Source of the DNA: Bacillus sp. UNC41MFS5
Lineage (GTDB): Bacteria > Bacillota > Bacilli > Bacillales_B > DSM-18226
Assembly (NCBI RefSeq): GCF_000686805.1
Contig: NZ_JMLP01000015.1
Span: 134,533 to 198,532 of the forward strand
DNA: 64,000 nucleotides
Reading direction: 5' to 3'
Under the pieces are notes generated by a model. That model saw nothing but the letters and a program-made list of their open reading frames with translations. It ran no database searches and had not been told where the DNA came from. Positions 35,285 to 46,183 of the stretch are shown piece after piece. Each line of letters begins with the position of its first letter. Position 1 is the stretch's first letter. The position numbers and the translations under genes are program-made.

Positions 35285-36097
35285 CTGAAAAAGTCCATTG
35301 TCGTTATGCCCCTTTTGTGCATGGCGCTTTTATCTGCTTGTAATCCGATTAGAGTCCCAAAGTCGGGGATGGACCATGGGATGAGTGCCACTCCAACTGA
35401 TGTCATCCCTACAAAGTCTGAATGGAAGATCGAGGATCATCCAAATGCAAAAAAGGAAATACCCATTTCACTGTATATTAAGGATGAATCAAATCAACCG
35501 ATCCAATCATTTGACACGGTTCACGAGAAAAAAATGCATCTATTTATTTTTAGTAAGGATCTAGCTTATTTTTCTCACATCCATCCAAAATATAAGGGGA
35601 AGGGAGAATTTGCTTTTACCACAAAGTTCCCTTCCGGCGGAGATTACTTGTTTATCTCTGAATTTACACCTAAGGGCGGTGGGGACCCAAGTATGGAAAG
35701 TCATTGGGTCGAGATTGAGGGCAAGACCGCAGAAGAAAAGCCTCTCGTCCCAGATCGGAAACTAATCAAAGTAGTAGATGATAAAAAAGTGACGCTCTCA
35801 TTTGACCATTTGATGGCAGGAATGACCGTTCACATGAATTTTACGATTAGTGACGCTGCCAGCAACCAACCGATTAAAAATCTACAGCCTTATTTAGGAG
35901 CCATGGGGCATGCCGTTGCCATAAGCGATGATGCGGGGAAGTATTTGCACATCCATCCAATGACAACCAAAGGAAATGGTCCAAAGGTAACCTTTATGAC
36001 TATTTTTCCTGAAAAAGGGATCTATAAGGTGTGGGGCCAATTTCAGCAGGATGGCAAAGTATTTACGGTTCCTTTTGTAATAAATGTACCTGAGTAA
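35285..36097 (+). CDS. Lipoprotein with two HIHP-containing beta domains (probable CTG start)
   Basis: Starting at CTG 35285 the protein is 270 residues with a textbook lipoprotein signal: MKKSIVVMPLLCMALLSAC, lipid-attachment Cys19. GGAGG lies 8 bases before this CTG. The next ATG would cut into the signal sequence, and the upstream TTG lies inside the ribosome binding site. The mature part has two similar beta modules: LFIFSKDLAYFSHIHPKYKG (about residue 90) and AVAISDDAGKYLHIHPMTTK (about 210), with HIHP in each, plus a Met/His-rich N-terminal MDHGMSA. This suggests metal (possibly copper) binding outside the membrane; that is inference. A YtkA-like relationship is possible. Confidence 0.7.
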   Translation: MKKSIVVMPLLCMALLSACNPIRVPKSGMDHGMSATPTDVIPTKSEWKIEDHPNAKKEIPISLYIKDESNQPIQSFDTVHEKKMHLFIFSKDLAYFSHIHPKYKGKGEFAFTTKFPSGGDYLFISEFTPKGGGDPSMESHWVEIEGKTAEEKPLVPDRKLIKVVDDKKVTLSFDHLMAGMTVHMNFTISDAASNQPIKNLQPYLGAMGHAVAISDDAGKYLHIHPMTTKGNGPKVTFMTIFPEKGIYKVWGQFQQDGKVFTVPFVINVPE

Positions 36098-36099
36098 GT

Positions 36100-36133
36100 A
36101 AAAACCCCCTTCTCGTCTTCGAAAAGGGGGTTC
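36100..36133. terminator. Bidirectional terminator between lipoprotein gene and rocA
   Basis: AACCCCCTT and AAGGGGGTT with an inner TTCTCG/CGAA part form a GC-rich hairpin between convergent genes. The minus strand continues with TTTTT. Confidence 0.85.
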
Positions 36134-36143
36134 ACTTTTATTA

Positions 36144-37691
36144 TTAATACATTTCAGACGTAGTTTTTGCCTGCATATGAAGCAGCAAGTAGTCAGGACC
36201 GCCTGCTTTGGAGTCAGTACCGGACATATTAAAGCCGCCAAATGGCTGGTAGCCAACGATAGCTCCAGTACATGAACGGTTGAAATACAGGTTCCCAACA
36301 TGGAAGTCTTCACGAGCTTGCTCTAGGTGTTCACGGTTCGTCGTGATTACAGCACCAGTTAAGCCATACTCTGTGTTGTTGGCAATTTCAATAGCATGAG
36401 TGAAATCTTTCGCTTTTGTAAATCCAACAACTGGACCAAAGATTTCTTCCTGCATGATGCGCGCATCTGGAGCAAGGTCCGCAATAACAGTTGGTTTGAT
36501 AAAGTAGCCTTTAGAGTTGTCGCCTTCGCCACCAGCCATTAACTTACCTTCTTGCTTACCGATTTCAACGTATTCCATGATTTTTTTGAACGCATTATTG
36601 TCGTTCACTGGCCCCATGAAGGTTCCTTGGTCTGTAGGATCACCAACTGTTAATTGGTTCGTTAATTCAACCACACGGTTCAAGACAGTATCATAAACAT
36701 CCTCAACGATGACTGCACGAGAACATGCTGAACATTTTTGACCAGAGAAGCCAAATGCACCAGCAACGATTGATTGGGCTGCAAGCTCAAGGTCTGCTTC
36801 ACTGTCAACGACGATCGTATCTTTACCGCCCATTTCAGCGATTAAACGCTTCATCCATACTTGTCCAGGGTTTACTTTAGAAGAACGGTCAAAAATGCGA
36901 AGTCCAACATCACGTGAACCAGTAAAGCTGATAAAGCGAGTATCTTTGTGGTCAACTAAATAATCGCCCACTTCAGCACCACTACCTGGTACAAAGTTTA
37001 AGACACCCTTAGGAAGACCTGCCTCTTCCATAACTTCCACAAACTTTGCTGCAACTACTGGTGTAGTAGAGGCTGGTTTTAATAGAACGGTGTTCCCTGC
37101 TACAATTGCAGCAACTGTTGTACCTGCCATAATCGCTAATGGGAAGTTCCAAGGTGAAATGATAATTCCAACGCCTAGTGGAATATAATTGTATCGGTTA
37201 AATTCGTTTGGACGGCTATTTACTGGCACACCATCTTTAAGGGTCAGCATTTGGCGTCCATAATATTCAAGGAAGTCAATCGCTTCTGCTGTATCTGCAT
37301 CCGCTTCTCTCCACGGCTTACCTGCCTCTTTTGTTAAAAGAGCAGAAAACTCATGCTTACGGCGGCGAATAATCGTTGCTGCTTTAAAAAGTACATCGGC
37401 GCGAACTTCTGCTTTTGTTTTTTTCCAAGTTTTAAATGCTTCAACTGCTGCTTGCATAGCTTTTTCAGCTAGATCTTGGCTGGCTTTTGAGACGCGGCCA
37501 ATGATTTCTTTCGTATTAGAAGGGTTATAAGAAACAATTTTATCCTCAGTTTTTATTCTTTCTCCACCAATAACTAGGTCGTAGTCCTGACCTAAATAAC
37601 TTTCAACTGTTTCTAATCCTTTTAGATAGGCCTGGCGGTTTTCCTCAGTTGTAAAATCTGTAAATGGTTCGTGTTTGTAAGGTTGTACCAT
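36144..37691 (-). CDS. rocA: L-glutamate gamma-semialdehyde dehydrogenase (1-pyrroline-5-carboxylate dehydrogenase)
   Basis: The enzyme oxidises glutamate semialdehyde to glutamate, the last step of proline and arginine breakdown. The 515-residue protein shows the aldehyde dehydrogenase catalytic cysteine in [13 protein letters not shown], the NAD-binding block [14 protein letters not shown] and [16 protein letters not shown]. It matches RocA/PruA of Bacillus in length. AGGAGG precedes the ATG. A cre-like site (37714-37727) overlaps the promoter region, so glucose should repress it through CcpA. With PutP it supports proline use. Confidence 0.94.
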   Translation of the reverse strand: MVQPYKHEPFTDFTTEENRQAYLKGLETVESYLGQDYDLVIGGERIKTEDKIVSYNPSNTKEIIGRVSKASQDLAEKAMQAAVEAFKTWKKTKAEVRADVLFKAATIIRRRKHEFSALLTKEAGKPWREADADTAEAIDFLEYYGRQMLTLKDGVPVNSRPNEFNRYNYIPLGVGIIISPWNFPLAIMAGTTVAAIVAGNTVLLKPASTTPVVAAKFVEVMEEAGLPKGVLNFVPGSGAEVGDYLVDHKDTRFISFTGSRDVGLRIFDRSSKVNPGQVWMKRLIAEMGGKDTIVVDSEADLELAAQSIVAGAFGFSGQKCSACSRAVIVEDVYDTVLNRVVELTNQLTVGDPTDQGTFMGPVNDNNAFKKIMEYVEIGKQEGKLMAGGEGDNSKGYFIKPTVIADLAPDARIMQEEIFGPVVGFTKAKDFTHAIEIANNTEYGLTGAVITTNREHLEQAREDFHVGNLYFNRSCTGAIVGYQPFGGFNMSGTDSKAGGPDYLLLHMQAKTTSEMY

Positions 37692-37713
37692 CTTATTTAA
37701 ACCTCCTATGTAT

Positions 37714-37727
37714 TAAAAACGTTTTCA
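37714..37727 (-). promoter_or_regulatory. Candidate cre site (CcpA) upstream of rocA
   Basis: TGAAAACGTTTTTA on the minus strand agrees with the cre consensus (TGNAANCGNWNNCW) at all but the C near the end. It ends 23 bases before the rocA start codon, a good place for roadblock or promoter repression. Confidence 0.6.
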
Positions 37728-37908
37728 CTCCATTGTACATTCTAACACGTTTCATTTCAGTGCCGCAATGATAGTTGATTCACACAAAAAAGACGGTTTC
37801 CCCGCCACGAAAGGTTGCGGAATCCTCTTTTTTAGTGATTTATTCTCAAATTTTGTTGTTTTTCAATGTAACTCCCCTTCTAACAACGCTTTAATCATAG
37901 AAAAAAAT

Positions 37909-38013
37909 TTCTATCGGCGAATTATTAGGTTCTATCGGCGAATTTTTGTATTCTATCAGCGAATTTTCATATCCAATCAGCGAATTTCCATGTTCTATCA
38001 GCGAATCGAAATA
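37909..38013. repeat. Tandem array of five 21-nt units (core TTCTATCAGCGAATTT)
   Basis: Five units with an exact 21-nt period share TTCTATCRGCGAATT; the last seven bases of each unit vary. It lies in the 623-base gap between rocA and camS. The open frame it creates (a 7-residue FYxRRI-type repeat) has no ribosome binding site. The unit's phase and pattern TTCnnnCAGnrAA are shared with the 25471 array despite different sequence. Confidence 0.9.
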
Positions 38014-38104
38014 AGTCTACATTCAAAAATAAATGGGGGCTGGACCTGAACAAATCAGATGTAGTGAACCCAAGCTGTTACATAATCCATTCCTTCTATT
38101 AAGA

Positions 38105-38289
38105 ATTAATCAAACGATTGGTTAGTTTATTTAACTTTTTTTAAATTACCCAGATTTATCATATCCTCAACACGATTTAATCAATCGTTTGATTAGTTTT
38201 CCCATTTTCCTAAAAAAATCAGATGTACCATAGCCTCATGTACATTTAATCAATCGTTTGATTAGTTTTTTGTCCATGCTTGGACATAA
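38105..38289. repeat. Second palindrome cluster (AATCAATCGTTTGATT, three copies) with interleaved hairpins
   Basis: Three palindromes are centred at 38115/6, 38186/7 and 38255/6, spaced 71 and 69 bases. Copies 2 and 3 share AATCAATCGTTTGATTAGT exactly. Small hairpins follow copy 2 (ATGTAC/GTACAT) and copy 3 (TGTCCA/TGGACA). The palindrome is closely related to that of the 19108-19651 cluster. The cluster occupies the rest of the rocA-camS gap; I see no gene here. Confidence 0.65.
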
Positions 38290-38316
38290 AAAAAATCCAG
38301 CTTTTCGCCGGATTTT
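38286..38316 (-). terminator. Terminator of the pcrB-pcrA-ligA-camS operon
   Basis: On the minus strand AAATCCGGC / GCTGGATTT with a short loop is followed by eight T, overlapping the camS stop region. Confidence 0.85.
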
Positions 38317-39472
38317 ATTGATAAATATGGACAAATGGTTCGGTTTCATTCGCCTTGCGGACAATCAAGGCTTCTGGTCCGTCTACAGAAGTAACACTTA
38401 CCGAAACGGATAAATACTTAGGAAAATGTTCCATGACAAGTCCAGTTACATATTGGGCAAACCCAATCCCTTCCGTTTTTCCATAGAATTGAATCGGGAT
38501 ATTAATATTCAAATCCTGCAGTTGATCTCCGATATAAAAGGCTCTGCCGATTACGCCATTATAATTAGGAAAGTACTCCTCCACATCCTGCTTAAAGTTT
38601 AAAAATGCAGTCAGGTCATCACGGTGTGCATTCTTTGCATCGGTGGAAGGGAAAAGAAAGTACTTTTCATCTACCTTTTCCCAACTGTTTAAGGTTGCAC
38701 TGCCTTCGTCGACAGTGGAATAGGTACTGAAGTTACCAGGAACAACTGAAGATTTACTTGCTTGTTCAAATAGGGCAATCGTAATCGGAACATTCTTTAA
38801 GTTTTTCATGTTCCTCATACGCTTCACTATTTCTGCTGCCATTTTCTTTCCTTCCCTGACCAGTTCTGAATGAGGGATTTTTTGCTCAAAGGTATCTCCA
38901 TCTGCTGTTTTTTTATAGTAATAAACGGAATTTAAGGCAAGTCCAATCGTAACACCACCGAGCGTTACATTCCCTTTATCATTTTTTACTAAATAGTCGT
39001 GTTCTAATATATGTGCTAAATAAATCGGCGAACTCGGTTCACCCTTTTTACCAGTATTCACCGGGTTTAACCCGATGTTTTCAGCCTCTTTTAGTCCTTC
39101 ATCCTTTAATTGCGCTTTTGTAAATTTACGGTTTAACCAAAGTCTGATGTATTTTTCCTTAATTTCCTGTCCTTCGCGGAATAAATATTTTTCCGTATCA
39201 AACGAATTTTGGGCAATTCGCATTAGCCCCATTTCAAACTCGTTTAAGTCATATCTTGTATTAATATTATTAACGACCAATCCGCGAGCTTCCCCTGGTT
39301 CAAACGGCAATATCGTCCGATAATAGTTGTCCGAAATATTATATTTTGGAATAATTGCCTTCCCTTCCACTTTCTCCTTTGTTTGCACCGTTTCATTTTG
39401 CTTTTCAAAATTTGGTGCACAGGCACTCAGCAAAAAAACAAGGGAGAGAGCGAGCAATGAGAGTTTTCTCAC
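38315..39472 (-). CDS. camS: CamS family lipoprotein (YerH)
   Basis: The 385-residue protein has a lipoprotein signal MRKLSLLALSLVFLLSAC with Cys18 as attachment site. The mature part matches the CamS sex-pheromone-precursor family (conserved GEARGLVVNNINTRYDLNEF, then GVIGRAFYIGDQLQDLN). In enterococci the cleaved signal peptide gives a mating pheromone; in Bacillus the protein's role is unknown. It is the last gene of pcrB-pcrA-ligA-yerH, the same order as in B. subtilis, 13 bases after ligA. Confidence 0.92.
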   Translation of the reverse strand: MRKLSLLALSLVFLLSACAPNFEKQNETVQTKEKVEGKAIIPKYNISDNYYRTILPFEPGEARGLVVNNINTRYDLNEFEMGLMRIAQNSFDTEKYLFREGQEIKEKYIRLWLNRKFTKAQLKDEGLKEAENIGLNPVNTGKKGEPSSPIYLAHILEHDYLVKNDKGNVTLGGVTIGLALNSVYYYKKTADGDTFEQKIPHSELVREGKKMAAEIVKRMRNMKNLKNVPITIALFEQASKSSVVPGNFSTYSTVDEGSATLNSWEKVDEKYFLFPSTDAKNAHRDDLTAFLNFKQDVEEYFPNYNGVIGRAFYIGDQLQDLNINIPIQFYGKTEGIGFAQYVTGLVMEHFPKYLSVSVSVTSVDGPEALIVRKANETEPFVHIYQ

Positions 39473-39485
39473 ATCGATACACCTC

Positions 39486-41551
<2,066 letters not shown>

Positions 41552-41568
41552 TTTTTCTCTCTAGGTAT

Positions 41569-43842
41569 TTACGCCTTGGTAATCGGGGCAAATTTGGCTA
41601 ACAGTCGTTTGATTCCAACCGGACTTGGAAAAGCAATATCAAGTTCCGTTCCTTCCCCTTTACCTTTTACGCTGACAACGGTTCCGGTGCCCCATTTCCC
41701 GTGTTGGGCTTTATCGCCAACCTTCCAGCCGAGTTCATCTCCAGCAGAAGCAGCAGAAACGGGTCTCATAACTGGTTTTCTAGCCGAAGCCGGTGTACTA
41801 AATGATGTTTTGGGGGCTCCGAATGAGGAGCTCCGAGCAGAACCAAATGATTTACCAGTTGAGCCAAATGGTGAACTCAGCTTTTTCTCTGCCGGTTCAA
41901 CACCCTCGATCAGGTCCGCAGGGATTTCCTTAATAAAGCGGGAAGGCGGGTTCATATTGGTCCTTCCAAATAATGTCCGCATTTGGGCATTGGTCAGGAA
42001 CAGTGTTTGCTCCGCTCTAGTGATTCCTACATAGGCAAGACGGCGTTCCTCTTCCATTTCTACTTCTTCCATCAACGAACGGCTATGCGGGAAGACGCCT
42101 TCTTCCATTCCAATTAAGAAGACTACTGGGAATTCCAGACCTTTTGCCGAGTGAAGGGTCATAAGCGTAATAGATTCAACCTTCTCCTGTGTATCTTCAT
42201 CAAGGGCATCAATATCAGCAACAAGGGCTAAATCGGTTAAAAAGGCGACTAGACTCTTGTCTTCACTTGCATCTTCAAAGCTTTTTGTTACTGACAATAA
42301 TTCCTCAAGGTTTTCAAGACGGCTTTGTGCTTCCAGCGACTTTTCCGCTTTCAGCATTTCACGGTATCCTGTTTTATCGAGCACTTCTTCCACCAGTTCT
42401 GTGACAGAAAGATACTCTTGCATATTTGTATAATTACCAATTAAATCGCGAAATTCCCGTGCTGCTTTCGTGATTTTCGGACTTAATCCTAACAGTTCAA
42501 CGGACTCAAGCGCTTGATAAATCGATAAATCATGCATGTCAGCAAAATTAGCGATTTTATCGAGAGAGCTTGATCCTATCCCGCGTTTAGGCACATTGAT
42601 GATCCGGCGTAAACTGATATCATCATCAGGATTCGAAATTAACCGTAAATAAGCAAGCATGTCCTTAATTTCTTTCCTGTCATAGAACTTTGTCCCACCG
42701 ACGATGGAGTATTCGATATTTGATTTAAGTAATACTTCCTCCATCACACGGGACTGAGCGTTGGTGCGATAAAGAATAGCAATGTCGGTTAATTTGCGCT
42801 CATTATTCCGAGTTAATTCTTTAATTTTCCCGGCAACGAATTGGGCTTCACTCTGCTCGCTGTCGGCTCGGTAATAAACCAATTTGTTCCCTTCTGGGTT
42901 TTCGGTCCAAAGATTCTTCGCTTTTCGGTTCAGGTTGTTTTCGATCACTTTGTTGGCAGCTAAAAGAATCCTTTTTGTAGAGCGGTAGTTTTGCTCTAGT
43001 AAAATAACTGTTGCATTCGGATAGTCTTTTTCGAATGAAAGGATATTGGCAATATCCGCCCCGCGCCAACGGTAAATGGATTGGTCTGAATCCCCGACTA
43101 CGCATAAATTTTTAAAACGACTTGCCAGCTGCTTGACGAGCAGATACTGGGCTTTGTTCGTATCCTGATACTCATCCACATGGATATATTGAAACTTACG
43201 CTGATAATATTCGAGAACATCTGGTACACGTTTGAATAATTGAATCGTCATCATAATGAGGTCATCAAAGTCTAGTGCCTGATTTTTTCGTAATCTCTTC
43301 TGGTATTCTTCGTACACCTTAGCGACGACATCTTCAAAATAGCCTCCGCCTGCTTTCTTATATTCTTCCGGGTCAATCAACTCATTTTTAGCTGAACTGA
43401 TCGACCCTAAAATCGCACGGGGATCAAATTTCTTTGGATCAATATTTTTTTCTTTTAGAATGGTTTTCACCACGGATTGCTGATCGGTAGAATCAAGAAT
43501 CGTAAAATTTCGGTTAAAACCAATTCGGTCGATATCTCTGCGTAAAATTCTTACACACATCGAGTGAAAGGTGGAAATCCATATTTCTTCGGCAGCTCCG
43601 CCCATCATTTTCCCAATCCGTTCTCTCATCTCTCGAGCTGCTTTATTTGTAAATGTAATCGCCAAAATGTTATAAGGATTCACCCGTTTTTCTACAATTA
43701 AATATCCAATTCGATGGGTAAGCACCCTAGTCTTACCACTTCCGGCTCCGGCCATTAGTAACAGCGGTCCATCGGTTGCTTTAACCGCGCTTTGCTGTTC
43801 TGGATTCAATCCGTTTAATAGCTTATCACTTAAATATTGCAT
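41569..43842 (-). CDS. pcrA: ATP-dependent DNA helicase PcrA (UvrD family)
   Basis: PcrA is the essential 3'-5' helicase of Gram-positive bacteria, used in repair, plasmid replication and removal of RecA and RNA polymerase. The 757-residue protein shows Walker A ([14 protein letters not shown]), Walker B ([15 protein letters not shown]), [13 protein letters not shown] and motif VI ([12 protein letters not shown]). The C-terminal part (about 670-757) is a Ser/Pro/Gly-rich linker followed by the Tudor-like domain ([20 protein letters not shown]). The ATG at 43842 follows GGTGG; the longer frame upstream is not conserved-looking. Confidence 0.97.
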   Translation of the reverse strand: MQYLSDKLLNGLNPEQQSAVKATDGPLLLMAGAGSGKTRVLTHRIGYLIVEKRVNPYNILAITFTNKAAREMRERIGKMMGGAAEEIWISTFHSMCVRILRRDIDRIGFNRNFTILDSTDQQSVVKTILKEKNIDPKKFDPRAILGSISSAKNELIDPEEYKKAGGGYFEDVVAKVYEEYQKRLRKNQALDFDDLIMMTIQLFKRVPDVLEYYQRKFQYIHVDEYQDTNKAQYLLVKQLASRFKNLCVVGDSDQSIYRWRGADIANILSFEKDYPNATVILLEQNYRSTKRILLAANKVIENNLNRKAKNLWTENPEGNKLVYYRADSEQSEAQFVAGKIKELTRNNERKLTDIAILYRTNAQSRVMEEVLLKSNIEYSIVGGTKFYDRKEIKDMLAYLRLISNPDDDISLRRIINVPKRGIGSSSLDKIANFADMHDLSIYQALESVELLGLSPKITKAAREFRDLIGNYTNMQEYLSVTELVEEVLDKTGYREMLKAEKSLEAQSRLENLEELLSVTKSFEDASEDKSLVAFLTDLALVADIDALDEDTQEKVESITLMTLHSAKGLEFPVVFLIGMEEGVFPHSRSLMEEVEMEEERRLAYVGITRAEQTLFLTNAQMRTLFGRTNMNPPSRFIKEIPADLIEGVEPAEKKLSSPFGSTGKSFGSARSSSFGAPKTSFSTPASARKPVMRPVSAASAGDELGWKVGDKAQHGKWGTGTVVSVKGKGEGTELDIAFPSPVGIKRLLAKFAPITKA

Positions 43843-43913
43843 ATTATCCACCGCCAATACAAACATTTGTTCTTATTTTTATCTTAACGTTTTTCCTCAA
43901 CATAAGCAATGAT

Positions 43914-44597
43914 CTATCGTTTGATCTTCACAGTTTCTAATGCTAGATCAAAATTTTCATAAATCGCGTTTCCGACGACAATGACATCTGCATGTTTGGC
44001 CATCTCTTTAGCTTGGTCGATGGTTGAAATTCCCCCTCCATAGAAAAGGACTGTCTCCTCAAGCGAATTTTTCACGTCAGCAATCAGGTTTACATCCCCA
44101 TATTTGCCGCTATATTCTATATAAAAAATCGGAAGGTGAAACATTTTTTCAGCCATAACCGCGTAGGCAGTTACTTCTTCATTTGTTAATTGGGTATTTG
44201 CATTTGTCAGTTTTGCAGCTTTGCATTCTTCGTTCAATATGCAATAGCCCTCCATGACAATTTCCTCCCAATCCATGATTTCACCAAATTCCCTAACTGC
44301 TTGGTGGTGAAGTCCAGTAATCCATTTGGCATCACTGCTATTTAAGATGGTTGGAATAAAGTAAAGGTCGAACCCTGGTGTAACTGTCTCAATCGTTGAA
44401 ACTTCAAGGACACACGGCACCGAATATCTACGAATTCTCGCCATTAAATCGAGGACATTTCCTAGTGTAATTCCATCTGTCCCCCCTACAATTATTGCAT
44501 CCGTTCCAGACTCACAGATGATTTCTAATTGATCATCCGATAATTCTTTATTTGGGTCGAGTTTGAACACATGCCGCCACTCGCGAAAATCATACAT
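43914..44597 (-). CDS. pcrB: Heptaprenylglyceryl phosphate synthase PcrB
   Basis: PcrB joins heptaprenyl diphosphate to glycerol-1-phosphate, giving an archaea-like ether lipid precursor. The 227-residue TIM-barrel protein has the GGGP-synthase pattern: [34 protein letters not shown] and [20 protein letters not shown] with [13 protein letters not shown] lies 9 bases before the ATG at 44597. It precedes pcrA as in other bacilli. Confidence 0.94.
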   Translation of the reverse strand: MYDFREWRHVFKLDPNKELSDDQLEIICESGTDAIIVGGTDGITLGNVLDLMARIRRYSVPCVLEVSTIETVTPGFDLYFIPTILNSSDAKWITGLHHQAVREFGEIMDWEEIVMEGYCILNEECKAAKLTNANTQLTNEEVTAYAVMAEKMFHLPIFYIEYSGKYGDVNLIADVKNSLEETVLFYGGGISTIDQAKEMAKHADVIVVGNAIYENFDLALETVKIKR

Positions 44598-44698
44598 CAA
44601 AAAGATCCTCCCACATCATCAATTCCATTACACCATTATAGCACTAGCCGATTCGATAAAAAAACAATACAGTAAATCTAAATTTAACCAAAAGAAAA

Positions 44699-44722
44699 AC
44701 CGAAGAGGGTTCTCTCCGGCTT
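44699..44722 (-). terminator. Terminator after yerC
   Basis: On the minus strand GCCGGAGAG / CTCTTCGGT with a short loop is followed by TTTT. It begins 3 bases after the yerC stop and separates yerC from pcrB. Confidence 0.75.
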
Positions 44723-44724
44723 GT

Positions 44725-45039
44725 TTATTCTTTTTCAGTTAAAGCGTTGTCGTTCTTTACTCGTTCTAACACCATTTCATACGTATCATTCCCATAGTTC
44801 AAACACCGTTTTACCCGTGAAATGGTAGCTGTGCTAGCTCCGGTTTCTGTTTCAATTTTATGATAGGTATTCCCTTCGCGAAGCATTCTTGCCACATCCA
44901 GACGCTGTGCTAATGATTGTATTTCATTTATCGTGCACAGATCGTCAAAAAATCGATAGCATTCTTCTAGATCTTTTAATGAAAGAACGGCCTGAAATAA
45001 CTGGTCAAGTTCTTTTCCACGTAATTTATTAATTTGCAT
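44725..45039 (-). CDS. yerC: YerC family TrpR-like DNA-binding protein
   Basis: The 104-residue protein is all-helical, with a TrpR-type helix-turn-helix: SLAQRLDVARMLREGNTYHK, then IETETGASTATISRVKRCL. The family (YerC/YecD) is widespread in Firmicutes; its target is not established. It lies between yerB and pcrB, as in B. subtilis. Confidence 0.9.
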   Translation of the reverse strand: MQINKLRGKELDQLFQAVLSLKDLEECYRFFDDLCTINEIQSLAQRLDVARMLREGNTYHKIETETGASTATISRVKRCLNYGNDTYEMVLERVKNDNALTEKE

Positions 45040-45068
45040 TTTCTTTACCCCTTTAATTGTTAAAATGA

Positions 45069-46124
45069 CTATTTATCAAGCGAGATGCTCTTCTCGAGAC
45101 CTGGATTGGTTGGAACTACATTGATCCATGTTTTTCCTGGTACAAGTGGAACATCTGCGCCATTTTTGACGGGAACAATTTCTCCGTTCTTATTCTTCCA
45201 TTCCACTTGGTTCACCTTACCCTTTTGCAGCAGATATGCTTTTCCGCCAGACTCAAGATCAATTTCCCTACGCCCATACGAATCGATAAATCGATGCTTA
45301 GCTTCAACAATAAAAATATTATCAACTAACACAGGCTCTTTTGTATCTAAATCGACCGTTTGCTCATCGCCTGAAAACCGCTTATATTTGCCAGTGGCTG
45401 CATCAAATTCAAACTTGGAGTTGGAAATGCCGCCATTAGAATATTTAATCTTCACAGATTTTGCATCAGCACCTGTAATATTCTTCATTTCATCCTCTGT
45501 CAAAAACGTAAATGGGGCTGGACTTTTTTCCATCGAATATTTCTTCTGCTTTGCACCTTTTAAAATATTTTCATACGTAATATAGGAGTTATGAGGTGCT
45601 TTACGGGTCTTCGAACGTTTAAATAGCGTACCGTCATAGACGATTCCATTTAGGTTATCAATATAGTTATTATTAAGGAGTTTCTTTGCCTCCGGGCTAT
45701 ATCCATGAGCAATGTAGAGAGCGTTAAGTCCCTTGGCCAAGAAAATATAATAGTCTCTTGCACTCCTTACAGGACCGATATTCTTCGGTTTTTCACTCTG
45801 AAAGACGGCTAGAAAGCGTGTAATATCTCCTTCTGCAAGAATTTCGTAAATGAGATCTGCTTTGGTTAGACCTGATTGCGGTCTTGCTTTTGGGTGATTA
45901 TTAATCATAACGGCTACAGCTCTTGTATCAGTACTTGTTTCAGACCCCACCCCTGTTAATGGATAAAAATAGGGGGCGACTGGTTTCTCCACTGGCTGCT
46001 CTGTCTCAGTTTGTGTTACTGTTTTTTCCTTCTTAACAGGTTCCTTTTCCTTTTCCTTGTTACTACATCCAGAAAGTAGTAACAGGAAAACCAACATGAA
46101 AACAGTCCATTTTTTCATTTTCAT
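45069..46124 (-). CDS. yerB: YerB family lipoprotein (DUF3048)
   Basis: The 351-residue protein has a lipoprotein signal ending LLLLSGC (Cys20 from the ATG at 46124), a Lys/Glu-rich linker and then two DUF3048 regions: NHPKARPQSGLTKADLIYEI, then GDITRFLAVFQSE and PVRSARDYYIFLAKGLNALY. The extracytoplasmic function is unknown. AGGGG lies 5 bases before the ATG; a GTG at 46130 is inside the spacer. It matches B. subtilis YerB in position (yerA-yerB-yerC). Confidence 0.9.
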   Translation of the reverse strand: MKMKKWTVFMLVFLLLLSGCSNKEKEKEPVKKEKTVTQTETEQPVEKPVAPYFYPLTGVGSETSTDTRAVAVMINNHPKARPQSGLTKADLIYEILAEGDITRFLAVFQSEKPKNIGPVRSARDYYIFLAKGLNALYIAHGYSPEAKKLLNNNYIDNLNGIVYDGTLFKRSKTRKAPHNSYITYENILKGAKQKKYSMEKSPAPFTFLTEDEMKNITGADAKSVKIKYSNGGISNSKFEFDAATGKYKRFSGDEQTVDLDTKEPVLVDNIFIVEAKHRFIDSYGRREIDLESGGKAYLLQKGKVNQVEWKNKNGEIVPVKNGADVPLVPGKTWINVVPTNPGLEKSISLDK

Positions 46125-46183
46125 GAACACCCCTATTTACTTTCTTTTCACTTTCACACTTTAACCCTTTACTCACTTACAGT

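Noticed and set aside
37768..38049. Plus-strand ORF with FYRRI-type repeats
   Set aside because: Same cause as above, at the 37909-38013 array; no ribosome binding site.
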